Source: Fusicatenibacter_A intestinipullorum (GTDB lineage Bacteria > Bacillota > Negativicutes > Acidaminococcales > Acidaminococcaceae). From it: 17,676 bases of DNA. The stretch lies in the NCBI GenBank assembly GCA_019117495.1, contig DWZP01000018.1:1-17676 (forward strand), in the 5' to 3' direction. The notes beneath the pieces are model-generated. The model saw only the letters and a program-made list of their open reading frames with translations, was not told the origin of the DNA and searched no databases. A program made the translations under genes and the position numbers. This document shows positions 1 through 6,305 of the stretch, in pieces; within the stretch, counting starts at the first letter, position 1; every line of letters begins with the position of its first letter.

Positions 1-22
1 GGCAGCATTTCAATGTGCTGCC
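1..22. terminator. Hairpin at window edge, likely end of an upstream gene
   Basis: A 7-bp perfect stem (GGCAGCA at 1-7 with TGCTGCC at 16-22) is followed by CTTTACTTA, a poor T-tract. It is probably the terminator of a gene lying left of the window, but the left side cannot be seen and the direction is uncertain. Confidence 0.4.
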
Positions 23-34
23 TTTACTTATTGC

Positions 35-63
35 TTGCCTTATTAAATTTAGTATATTATAAT
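35..63 (+). promoter_or_regulatory. Sigma-70-type promoter of the ATPase gene
   Basis: A -35 box TTGCCT (35-40) and a perfect -10 box TATAAT (58-63) are separated by 17 bp. The next gene starts at 99 with a ribosome binding site GAGGTGA at 88-94, so the leader is about 30 nt. Confidence 0.6.
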
Positions 64-98
64 TTACTTAATTACGACTTACTAAATGAGGTGATTTT

Positions 99-1487
99 AT
101 GTTCATAGGACGTAAAACCGAATTACAACAATTAAATACACTATATAAACAGGATAAATTCCAATGTGTTATCATCTATGGCCGCAGACGTGTCGGCAAA
201 ACCACTCTTATTAATGAGTTTATCAAAGATAAGGACGCCGTTTATTTTACCGGTATTGAAAGCACTTCTAAGGATAATCTTGAAAATTTCAGCAGAAGCA
301 TTGCTGCCTTAAATAACGCTAATACCGATAATGCTCCGGTATATAAGGATTTCCGCAGTGCGTTAATTGATATAGACGCACTCGCCCAAAACAGAAAAAT
401 CGTTCTTGTAATTGACGAATACCCTTATCTTGCACGCTCTTACCGCCCTATATCATCACTTTTACAGGAACTGATAGATACCAAATTCAAAAATAACGCC
501 AATTTGTTTATCATACTTTGCGGTTCTTCCATGTCATTTATGGAAAAGCAGGTTCTCGGTTACCAAAGCCCGTTATACGGACGGAGGACAGCTCAGTTTC
601 ATATCAGGCCATTTACCTTTTATGAAGCCGCTGTTTATTATAAAAACTTCAGTAATGAAGATTTAGCTGTTATTTATGGCATAACTGGCGGTATACCGTT
701 GTATATGTCTTTTATAACTGACACTCTCAGTCTGAAAGACAATATCATTAATACCTTCCTTACACCCAGCGGCTATATGTATGAAGAACCGTTTAACCTT
801 TTAAACCAGGAACTAAGGGAACCGGCCATGTATAATGCTATCATCAGGGCTGTTGCAACAGGCAGTTCCAGAATTTCCGAAATAGCATCTAAAGTAGGTA
901 TTGAAAATGCTGCCGCCACAAGCTATGTAGACAAGCTTATTGAGCTTGGCATTATAGAAAAAGAAGTTCCGGCAGGTACAGCAGGCAAAAGCCGCAAAAG
1001 CATTTACGGCATCAAGGATGGTATGTTCCGTTTTTGGTATAAATTCATACCCGAAAATAACATTCTTGTTCAGCGTAACATGCCGGAAGCAGCATGGACA
1101 AATATTCAGCCACACATCAATGAATACATGGGTAAAGTTTTTGAAAACATCTGCGCAGACTATTTGCTGGAAAATTATACCAATCTGCCTGTACAATTCC
1201 AAAACTTCGGACGTTGGTGGGGCAATAACCCAAAAATGAAACGTGAAGAAGAAATTGATATTGTTGCTGCAAATAATGATAAAGCAATCTTATGCGAATG
1301 TAAGTGGCGCAATGAAAAAACAGATAAGGATGTACTGGAAACATTATTGGAAAGGCGCAAACTGCTGCCGTGGTTTAATGAGTGCTATTATTACATTTTC
1401 TCAAAATCCGGCTTTACTGCTGCCTGCCAGCAACTTGCAAATGAAAATGATAAAGTTAAACTGATAACTTACAAAGATATGATATAA
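99..1487 (+). CDS. ATP-binding protein, ATPase_2 + DUF234 (PD-(D/E)XK-like C-terminus)
   Basis: This 462-residue protein has the plan of the archaeal-type ATPase family (ATPase_2 followed by DUF234), common as a solitary gene in Firmicutes and Bacteroidetes. The N-terminus carries the family opening (FIGRKTEL) and Walker A GRRRVGKTT at residues 28-36. Walker B with acidic residues D106/E107 lies in the run VLVIDE. A winged-helix-like stretch follows at roughly 240-310. The C-terminal third reads as a PD-(D/E)XK nuclease-like core, with D387 in EEIDIVA and E400/K402 in CECKW. The start ATG has RBS GAGGTGA at good spacing. The gene is monocistronic, with its own promoter and terminator. It is AT-richer than the core genes to the right, which suggests accessory origin. 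The function of these proteins is not settled; a role in defence or mobile-element biology is only a possibility. Confidence 0.85.
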   Translation: MFIGRKTELQQLNTLYKQDKFQCVIIYGRRRVGKTTLINEFIKDKDAVYFTGIESTSKDNLENFSRSIAALNNANTDNAPVYKDFRSALIDIDALAQNRKIVLVIDEYPYLARSYRPISSLLQELIDTKFKNNANLFIILCGSSMSFMEKQVLGYQSPLYGRRTAQFHIRPFTFYEAAVYYKNFSNEDLAVIYGITGGIPLYMSFITDTLSLKDNIINTFLTPSGYMYEEPFNLLNQELREPAMYNAIIRAVATGSSRISEIASKVGIENAAATSYVDKLIELGIIEKEVPAGTAGKSRKSIYGIKDGMFRFWYKFIPENNILVQRNMPEAAWTNIQPHINEYMGKVFENICADYLLENYTNLPVQFQNFGRWWGNNPKMKREEEIDIVAANNDKAILCECKWRNEKTDKDVLETLLERRKLLPWFNECYYYIFSKSGFTAACQQLANENDKVKLITYKDMI

Positions 1488-1501
1488 ATTTAAACATTAT
1501 T

Positions 1502-1531
1502 GCCACATCAATTTTGATGTGGCTTTTTCTT
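1502..1531 (+). terminator. Intrinsic terminator of the ATPase gene
   Basis: A perfect stem GCCACATCA (1502-1510) / TGATGTGGC (1515-1523) is followed by TTTTTCTTT, 14 nt after the stop codon. Confidence 0.85.
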
Positions 1532-1550
1532 TAAGCAATAACTTTTATTC

Positions 1551-1579
1551 TTGTCATCCCAATGAAATAGTGCTATACT
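1551..1579 (+). promoter_or_regulatory. Promoter of dinB
   Basis: The -35 box TTGTCA (1551-1556) and -10 box TATACT (1574-1579) have a 17-bp spacer, and TGC directly before the -10 makes it an extended -10. The leader to the ATG at 1653 is about 65 nt. No SOS (LexA) operator with the GAAC-N4-GTTC pattern was seen in it. Confidence 0.65.
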
Positions 1580-1652
1580 TTATTAAAACACTTGTTTGTT
1601 TTAATGCTTTAAAAGTTCGCTTTTTTGTTCGTTATTATGTTGAGGTCTTATT

Positions 1653-2894
1653 ATGCGCTCCATTCTTCATGTCGATATGAATAACTTTTATGCTTCGGTC
1701 GAGTGCCTGTACCGTCCTGAAATCCGGCATCTGCCCGTTGCCGTTGCAGGCGACCCGCTTAACAGGCACGGCATTATACTTGCTAAAAATATGATAGCCA
1801 AACACTTGGGCGTTAAAACCGGCGAAGCAATCTGGGAAGCTAAGCAGAAAGCACCGAAGCTTGTTACCGTACCACCTGATTTTGCCAAGTACCTTAAATT
1901 CTCCCGTCTTGCCAGAGGCATACTCTATGATTATACCGACCAGATTGAAGCGTTCGGTTTGGATGAAAATTGGGCAGATGTAACAGGCTCGTTATCTCTT
2001 TTTGGCAGTGCGCATGATATAGCAGAATTAATACGTAAGCGTGTAAAGGACGAACTCGGTATTACCGTAAGTATCGGTGTTTCTTTCAATAAGATTTTTG
2101 CTAAATTAGGCTCAGACTATAAGAAGCCTGACGCTATTACAGATATTATGCCGGATAATTTTAAGTCTTTGGTATGGCCACTTCCAGCTTCAGACTTATT
2201 GTATGTAGGCAAGGCAACAAGCCGTAAGTTAACAAGTATCGGCATTACAACTATTGGCGGCATTGCTAAATGCCCTAAAGATGTTTTATGCCGTAAACTC
2301 GGCAAATGGGGCGAGGTACTTTGGCTTTTTGCCAATGGTTTAGATACTGCTCCTGTACGTTTACTTGGGCAGGAAGCCGCTGTAAAGTCTGTTGGTAATG
2401 GAATTACCTGCCCAAGGGATTTAACTGCTGATGAAGATGTACAGCTTGTTTTTACAGTGCTTGCTGAATCTGTAGCGGCAAGACTAAGGGATTATAATTT
2501 AAAATGCACCGGCGTTGAAATACAGATAAGGGACAAGAACCTGTATTACATGACCCGGCAGCAAAAAATAAGCCGGCCTACTTTTTTAAGCAGCGATATT
2601 ATAGCAGCAGGCATGCAGCTTTTCAGCGCAAACTACCGCTGGTTTTATCCGGTAAGAGCCGTTGCGCTTAGGGGCATTAATTTAGTAACGGCAGATACGT
2701 TGGTTGAACTTTCCCTATTTGAAGATGAGAGCAGAAATTTAGCTGCTGAAAATTTAGCCCGTACAATAGACGGCCTGCGCAAACGCTTTGGGCATGATTC
2801 CATACTGCGTGCGTCAAGCCTGTTAGACCGAAATCTGACTGGCTTTAACCCCAAAGAAGACCATACCATACACCCGGTATCATATTTTAGATAA
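1653..2894 (+). CDS. dinB: Y-family translesion DNA polymerase (DinB/Pol IV type)
   Basis: Error-prone polymerase that copies past damaged bases. The 413 residues match the usual family length (about 400-420). The opening MRSILHVDMNNFYASVE supplies the first metal ligand (D8). D104/E105 in FGLDENWADVTG supply the second and third catalytic acids, at the spacing seen in Dpo4 (D7, D105, E106). The GDP..RHGI..AKN and KTGEAIW segments are typical of the Clostridia-type branch. Near the C-terminus, ELSLF (352-356) resembles the beta-clamp-binding pentapeptide QL(S/D)LF, which supports recruitment to the replisome. The start ATG has a GAGG-like RBS in TTGAGGTCTT. A small gene follows 13 nt downstream and is probably co-transcribed. 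Whether the strain treats it as Pol IV or as a Pol V/UV-repair equivalent cannot be told from sequence alone. Confidence 0.92.
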   Translation: MRSILHVDMNNFYASVECLYRPEIRHLPVAVAGDPLNRHGIILAKNMIAKHLGVKTGEAIWEAKQKAPKLVTVPPDFAKYLKFSRLARGILYDYTDQIEAFGLDENWADVTGSLSLFGSAHDIAELIRKRVKDELGITVSIGVSFNKIFAKLGSDYKKPDAITDIMPDNFKSLVWPLPASDLLYVGKATSRKLTSIGITTIGGIAKCPKDVLCRKLGKWGEVLWLFANGLDTAPVRLLGQEAAVKSVGNGITCPRDLTADEDVQLVFTVLAESVAARLRDYNLKCTGVEIQIRDKNLYYMTRQQKISRPTFLSSDIIAAGMQLFSANYRWFYPVRAVALRGINLVTADTLVELSLFEDESRNLAAENLARTIDGLRKRFGHDSILRASSLLDRNLTGFNPKEDHTIHPVSYFR

Positions 2895-2907
2895 GAAGGT
2901 GCTGAAG

Positions 2908-3138
2908 ATGCCACGAATTGAACTGGATATAATTGTTGAACACCGTAAGGACGGGCTTGCCTTACCTAAAACCATAATTTGGGATGACGGGCGCCGCTTT
3001 GATATTGACCGTGTGCTGGATATAAGAAAAGCCGCCGCAACCAAGTGCGGCGGCATAGGCATACGTTACATCTGCCGGATTAAAGGACGTGAGTATAAGA
3101 TTTTTGATGAAGACGGCAAGTGGTTTATAGAAGAATAG
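2908..3138 (+). CDS. Small unknown protein co-transcribed with dinB
   Basis: A 76-residue protein beginning MPRIELDIIVEH. A GTG nine bases upstream (2899) is in frame, but the ribosome binding site AAGAAGG (2893-2899) overlaps it and sits at proper distance from the ATG at 2908, so 2908 is chosen. The pattern is charged and beta-rich: an IIWDDGRRF..DRVLD segment, a KCGGIGIRYICRIKGREY segment and a final WFIE. This suggests a compact single-domain fold with no signal peptide or membrane segment. It lies 13 nt after dinB with no terminator between, so it probably shares the dinB transcript. From memory, small proteins with a W-x-G-R-R-(F/Y)-x-(I/V)-x-(R)-V core sit next to Y-family polymerases in other bacteria, so an accessory role in translesion synthesis is a reasonable guess. 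No function is established. Confidence 0.75.
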   Translation: MPRIELDIIVEHRKDGLALPKTIIWDDGRRFDIDRVLDIRKAAATKCGGIGIRYICRIKGREYKIFDEDGKWFIEE

Positions 3139-3247
3139 ACACTTTATAAATTTCTTCTATTTCTAACAATCATTCTAATAAAAAAGTTAGTTATATTTAT
3201 ATGGAAATCTTGAACTCAAATTCTACTTAGGTGCGTTATTTGATAAA

Positions 3248-3303
3248 TAAACTTACACAACCTATAACATATTAAAAATTTTGCTGTAGATTGTGCAAGT
3301 TTA
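3248..3303. repeat. 13-bp imperfect inverted repeat
   Basis: TAAACTTACACAA (3248-3260) is matched by TTGTGCAAGTTTA (3291-3303), with one mismatch and a 30-nt AT-rich centre. No T-tract follows, so it is not an obvious terminator. Confidence 0.65.
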
Positions 3304-3385
3304 ATTAAAATTATAATTATTACTTTTGAAAGCTGTCATCAGGTGCAATTTTTTTCATGGTAATTAATGGATTTTCAGATACCGC

Positions 3386-3414
3386 GGTGCTTGTCAGGTG
3401 CTTATTAGGTGCTT
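3386..3414 (+). repeat. Three GGTGCTT repeats at exact 11-bp spacing
   Basis: GGTGCTT occurs at 3386-3392, 3397-3403 and 3408-3414, each start 11 bp apart, about one helical turn. Related GGTGC copies lie at 3342 (44 bp, four such turns, before the first) and at 3230. The last copy is also the left arm of a hairpin TTAGGTG (3405-3411) / CACCTAA (3429-3435). Such spacing is typical of protein-binding iterons or integrase arm sites. Confidence 0.6.
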
Positions 3415-3542
3415 ATTTGAAATAAAATCACCTAAATTCACATAAAATACAAAATTTTTGTACTTTGTACAAACACGTTTTCAATCCAAAGATTACAATT
3501 TAAAATTTTGCTTGTTTTGACTACATTTCTCAAACGCAGGTA

Positions 3543-3572
3543 TTGCAATGCTTTAGGGAGTTATGCTATAAT
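3543..3572 (+). promoter_or_regulatory. Promoter of tRNA-Gly
   Basis: An extended -10 TGC-TATAAT (3564-3572) is a perfect match. A weaker -35, TTGCAA (3543-3548), sits 18 bp upstream. Transcription would begin near 3579, about 17 nt before the mature tRNA end. Confidence 0.65.
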
Positions 3573-3595
3573 GTGTAAGTACAAATGTTACACAT

Positions 3596-3670
3596 GCGGG
3601 TGTAGTTCAGTGGTAGAACAATAGCTTCCCAAGCTATGTGTCGCGAGTTCGAGTCTCGTCACCCGCTCCA
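3596..3670 (+). tRNA. tRNA-Gly (anticodon CCC)
   Basis: A full cloverleaf can be drawn. The acceptor stem is GCGGGTG (3596-3602) with CACCCGC (3660-3666), and the D stem is GTTC/GAAC. The anticodon stem is ATAGC/GCTAT around loop TTCCCAA, with CCC at 3628-3630. The T arm is GCGAG-TTCGAGT-CTCGT. CCA is encoded (3668-3670) after discriminator T. CCC reads GGG glycine codons. It has its own promoter and a terminator 11 nt downstream, so it is a single-gene unit. Confidence 0.95.
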
Positions 3671-3680
3671 AAAAATATGC

Positions 3681-3709
3681 GCACCTGCATTATTTGCGGG
3701 TGTTTTTTT
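3681..3709 (+). terminator. Terminator of tRNA-Gly
   Basis: Stem GCACCTGCA (3681-3689) pairs with TGCGGGTGT (3695-3703), using G-U pairs, and runs into a tract of seven T residues ending at 3709. Confidence 0.8.
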
Positions 3710-4044
3710 ATTGTATTTTTTAGAATAAGGCTGATTTTAAGGCTAATATAATAGTAAAGAAAAACCGGCCAGATAGTTTTGGCATATTGAAATGGCTTTT
3801 TATTTTGCCGTATTTTGCTTAAGGTTCTTTGCCGTGCCACAATATTTGTTGGAATGAAAAAAGATTAAAAAATTGTAAAATTTAGGGATTTTTCCGCTTA
3901 AAATTGCCGCTATCAGCGATTATTAAAGTTTTGGGCGCAACTCCTTTAAAATTTTGTAATTTCTTTCATTTTCCTATTGTACTTTCTGAAAATTGTGGTA
4001 CAATCATATACGTTAATTAATGCCCAGGCAAGGGGAGAGTGGAT
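3710..4044. other. Non-coding stretch between tRNA-Gly and the decarboxylase
   Basis: AT-rich, with no supported gene. It has an AAGGCT direct repeat (near 3727 and 3739) followed by an orphan TATAAT (3747-3752) with no -35 seen. The only feature assigned is the downstream gene's promoter near 3977-4004. No riboswitch or T-box landmarks were recognised. Confidence 0.4.
3977..4004 (+). promoter_or_regulatory. Promoter of the decarboxylase gene
   Basis: An extended -10, TGG-TACAAT (3996-4004), lies 41 bases before the start codon. The -35 (TTGTAC at 3977-3982, 16-bp spacer) is weak. The same TGn-TACAAT form occurs before the next two genes. Confidence 0.5.
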
Positions 4045-5214
4045 ATGAAAAAAGAAAAATATTTCAGGCTTAACAAAGAAGAAACCGTGGCGCTGGCCCA
4101 GGAATATGGTACTCCGCTTCTGGTGCTTTCGCTGGAGCAGATTGAAAAAAATTACCGCCTTTTGCGCACGCATCTGCCGCGCGTTAAAGTTTTTTATGCC
4201 ATTAAAGCCAATCCGCACAGGCGTATTTTGGAACTGATGCGTGACCTCGGCTCTAACTTTGACGTTGCTTCCGACGGGGAAATTATGGAATTAAGTTCCC
4301 TTGGCGTTGACGGCAGCAGGATGATTTATGCCAACCCGATGAAAACGGTAAACGGGCTGCGTGCCTGCCGTAATGCTGGTGTTGGCAAGATGACTTTTGA
4401 CAGCGCAGGCGAAATAGATAAAATGGCGCGTGAGTGCCCGGGTGCAACGGTACTTTTGCGCATCAGGATAGATAACAGTTCGGCTCATGTCGATTTGAAT
4501 AAAAAATTCGGCGCCGCCCGCGAGCAGGCTTTGGAGCTTTTGCTGAAAGCAAGGGATGCAGGGCTTGACGCTGCCGGCATTGCCTTTCATGTAGGCAGCC
4601 AGACTACGAGCGCCGACCCTTATTTGTATGCGCTTGATATTGCGCGTGAAATTTTTGAAGAAGCAGCGGCGGCAGGCATGCAGCTGCGCATTATGGATAT
4701 CGGCGGGGGATTCCCTATTCCCGAACCGAAGGTACGCTTTAATTTGCAGGAAATGCTCAATCAGATTAACGCACGCCTTGACGAAGATTTTCCGGGAGTG
4801 GAAATCTGGGCAGAGCCCGGGCGTTTTATCTGCGGCACGGCAGTAAACCTTATTACCAGTGTTATCGGCGTAACGGAGCGCGGCGGGCAGCCGTGGTATT
4901 TCCTTGATGAAGGCCTTTACGGAACTTTTTCCGGCGTGCTTTTTGACCAGTGGGACTTTAAACTTATCAGCTTTAAAGAAGGCGAGCAGGTGGCCGCTAC
5001 TTTTGCAGGCCCAAGCTGCGATTCGCTGGACATTATGTTCCGCGGCAAAATGACAGTGCGCCAGGAAGAGGGCGATTTAATCCTCGTGCCTATATGCGGG
5101 GCTTATACATCGGCATCGGCAACAACTTTTAACGGCTTTAGCAAGGCTAATTTTGTTGTATGGGAAGATGTAAAGGAAACATTAATGGCGCCGCAGCTTT
5201 TAAAAGCGCAGTAA
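4045..5214 (+). CDS. ldc: Lysine/ornithine decarboxylase (fold-III PLP enzyme, Selenomonas Ldc type)
   Basis: PLP enzyme expected to turn lysine into cadaverine and ornithine into putrescine. In Selenomonas and Veillonella these diamines are covalently linked to peptidoglycan and hold the outer membrane. The 389-residue protein has the alanine-racemase-like barrel followed by a beta domain. The PLP lysine is K54 in YAIKANP, HVGSQ and GGGFP bind cofactor phosphate, and EPGRF is the conserved arginine motif. C325 in GPSCDSLD is the ornithine-decarboxylase-type catalytic cysteine. The sequences DEGLYGTFSG and GAYTSASATTFNGF closely follow the remembered S. ruminantium enzyme. Diaminopimelate decarboxylases usually show CE(S/T)GD here, so LysA is less likely, although automated annotation may call it that. 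An in-frame GTG at 4039 is only 1 nt after the RBS AAGGGGAG; the ATG at 4045 is better spaced. No neighbour is obviously co-transcribed. Confidence 0.85.
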   Translation: MKKEKYFRLNKEETVALAQEYGTPLLVLSLEQIEKNYRLLRTHLPRVKVFYAIKANPHRRILELMRDLGSNFDVASDGEIMELSSLGVDGSRMIYANPMKTVNGLRACRNAGVGKMTFDSAGEIDKMARECPGATVLLRIRIDNSSAHVDLNKKFGAAREQALELLLKARDAGLDAAGIAFHVGSQTTSADPYLYALDIAREIFEEAAAAGMQLRIMDIGGGFPIPEPKVRFNLQEMLNQINARLDEDFPGVEIWAEPGRFICGTAVNLITSVIGVTERGGQPWYFLDEGLYGTFSGVLFDQWDFKLISFKEGEQVAATFAGPSCDSLDIMFRGKMTVRQEEGDLILVPICGAYTSASATTFNGFSKANFVVWEDVKETLMAPQLLKAQ

Positions 5215-5309
5215 AAGAAAGAATATTTTAGCTGTTAGTGGGTTTATGTTATGCGGCTGCGCCGAAAATGTTACAAAAAATTAATAATTTTAATAAATTA
5301 TAGAAAGAC

Positions 5310-5338
5310 TTGACAAATTTCTTTTGGCAGTGTATAAT
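5310..5338 (+). promoter_or_regulatory. Perfect consensus sigma-70 promoter upstream of a non-coding transcript
   Basis: TTGACA (5310-5315), a 17-bp spacer and TATAAT (5333-5338) match the consensus at all twelve positions. No gene start follows; instead a strong terminator ends at 5441. Confidence 0.8.
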
Positions 5339-5344
5339 TTGCAT

Positions 5345-5441
5345 TGTGCAATGATGTTTTTATACATTGCCTTAACTAACGCTTTCCCTTATTTTAGGCT
5401 GCTGTGCGCACATCTTTTCATGTGTGCGGCAGCCCTTTTTT
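5345..5441 (+). ncRNA. Candidate small RNA of about 97 nt
   Basis: The segment is bounded by a perfect promoter (start predicted near 5345) and a strong terminator. It contains no open frame with a ribosome binding site. A 5' hairpin GCAATG (5348-5353) / CATTGC (5365-5370) precedes a single-stranded pyrimidine-rich middle (around 5371-5395), then the terminator stem. It does not carry recognised landmarks of the SRP RNA, 6S, tmRNA or RNase P. The decarboxylase upstream has no terminator of its own, so its mRNA may also end here, making this a possible 3'-UTR-linked sRNA. The downstream gene has a separate -10, so an attenuator role is less likely. Confidence 0.6.
5397..5441 (+). terminator. 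Strong intrinsic terminator
   Basis: The outer stem GGCTGC (5397-5402) / GCAGCC (5429-5434) and inner stem GCGCACAT (5406-5413) / ATGTGTGC (5420-5427) are separated by a small internal loop and followed by six T residues. It may serve both the candidate sRNA and read-through from the decarboxylase gene. Confidence 0.85.
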
Positions 5442-5461
5442 ATGCCAAAAATATTTTATTA

Positions 5462-5470
5462 TGGTACAAT
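5462..5470 (+). promoter_or_regulatory. Extended -10 element of the helical-repeat gene
   Basis: TGG-TACAAT at 5462-5470; no convincing -35 is seen. Transcription would start near 5477, leaving a 26-nt leader with RBS AGGAGG. Confidence 0.45.
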
Positions 5471-5502
5471 TAAATAAAGCAGACTGACAGGAGGCAGATA
5501 AT

Positions 5503-6243
5503 ATGGACCAACAGGAATGGATGGGTTATGTTTCCCGTTTGGCTAACGGAGAATACCCTGTGCCGGTAGGCATGATACAGAATTATAACGACTGGCGCTG
5601 CCGCTCGATTGTAGGGCGTGCGCTTTACTGGATGGGCGATACCGAAAGCGCAATGCGAGTTTTAAGCACGGTTGTAAATGTAGAGCCCAATATGGATGAC
5701 GACCCGGAATATGGTTTAAGCGAAGCGGAACACAAGGTTTTGTGCTTGCGCGATATTGCTGAAATAGTTTGGAAACTGGCAAAAAGCGAAGAAGCAGCTC
5801 TTACCTATTTAAAAGAAGCGTATGACCTGAGCCGTGCTTATAAACACAGCTTTCACAGCTGCGCCCGCGGCGATATGTTTTACCGCAGGCTGATGGTGCT
5901 GAGCGAAGCAGGCAAAAAGCAGCAGGCTGTTGATGAAGCTAAGGCAATGGTTGAAGCTGAAAAGGACAACAACGGTGTGAACCCGTATAAATATTTTGCA
6001 CTGAAGTTTTTGGCAGAAGATGCGCATAACGCAGGCGATGATGCTAAAGCAAGTGAAATTTACGCCGAAGCCTTTAAGTATTACCCGCAAAACGATATTG
6101 CTGAACGCGACATGGCTAAAGCCGCAGCGGAAGAAGACGCCGTAAAACGCTATAAAGCCTATGAATTTTGCAGCACCGTGCAGTACAAGCCGTGGGAAAA
6201 GCAGCGCCCGATAGTGCTGCGCCGCGGTATTGACGATAAATAA
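5503..6243 (+). CDS. Cytoplasmic TPR-like helical-repeat protein of unknown function
   Basis: A 246-residue protein without signal peptide or membrane segment. It is almost entirely helical and rich in A, E, K and Y. TPR-like helix pairs can be seen: around 36-66 (RALYWMGDTESAMRVLSTVVNVEP), 90-125, 128-155 (MFYRRLMVLSEAGKKQQAVDEAKAMV) and 163-198 (KFLAEDAHNAGDDAKASEIYAEAFKYYP). This is a superhelical scaffold that usually binds peptides or partner proteins. The start ATG follows a strong AGGAGG. The gene is monocistronic, with its own -10 and a strong terminator. No catalytic motif is visible and no specific family is recognised; the neighbours give no firm clue to its partner. Confidence 0.8.
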   Translation: MDQQEWMGYVSRLANGEYPVPVGMIQNYNDWRCRSIVGRALYWMGDTESAMRVLSTVVNVEPNMDDDPEYGLSEAEHKVLCLRDIAEIVWKLAKSEEAALTYLKEAYDLSRAYKHSFHSCARGDMFYRRLMVLSEAGKKQQAVDEAKAMVEAEKDNNGVNPYKYFALKFLAEDAHNAGDDAKASEIYAEAFKYYPQNDIAERDMAKAAAEEDAVKRYKAYEFCSTVQYKPWEKQRPIVLRRGIDDK

Positions 6244-6250
6244 AATTTTT

Positions 6251-6284
6251 TACGCCCCTTATTAATGCAGGGGCGTATTTTTTT
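6251..6284 (+). terminator. Terminator of the helical-repeat gene
   Basis: A perfect 9-bp stem TACGCCCCT (6251-6259) / AGGGGCGTA (6269-6277) with a 9-nt loop is followed by seven T residues. Confidence 0.9.
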
Positions 6285-6305
6285 GTAGCTAAAAATTCAC
6301 AAATC

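Larger units (their letters stand above)
3139..3595. other. AT-rich gene-free region with short repeats
   Basis: About 455 bases with no convincing coding sequence on either strand. It contains a 13-bp imperfect inverted repeat (3248-3260 / 3291-3303), a GGTGC-family set of direct repeats (3230, 3342, 3386, 3397 and 3408), a hairpin at 3405-3435, and the tRNA-Gly promoter at the right end. A segment at 3227-3250 resembles one at 3405-3427. The region could be a regulatory or attachment-site remnant beside the tRNA gene; no integrase is present. Confidence 0.5.

Noticed and set aside
1614..1635. LexA/SOS box upstream of dinB
   Set aside because: Two GTTCG words are present but in the same orientation, not the inverted GAAC-N4-GTTC arrangement expected of a Firmicutes LexA site.
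3320..3414. Minus-strand reading of about 30 codons ending APDDSFQK, as a possible fragment of a lost gene
   Set aside because: Too short to identify, no start codon with a ribosome binding site, and it overlaps the GGTGCTT repeats; I could not match it to any family.
3386..3435. CRISPR array
   Set aside because: The repeats are 7 bp at 11-bp spacing, far below CRISPR repeat and spacer sizes, and there are no cas genes.
3634..3840. 68-codon minus-strand frame ending in GAGDETRTRDT
   Set aside because: Its end is the antisense of the tRNA-Gly gene and its terminator; this ETRTRD-type tail is a well-known false protein over tRNA genes. No ribosome binding site or domain is seen.
3671..4044. 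Riboswitch or T-box before the decarboxylase, or an attachment-site duplicate of the tRNA 3' end
   Set aside because: No T-box or lysine-riboswitch landmarks were recognised, and I found no second copy of the tRNA 3' segment in the window.
4045..5214. Diaminopimelate decarboxylase (LysA) as the product
   Set aside because: The catalytic-site motif GPSCDSLD and adjacent motifs match lysine/ornithine decarboxylases better; no lysine-pathway genes are nearby.
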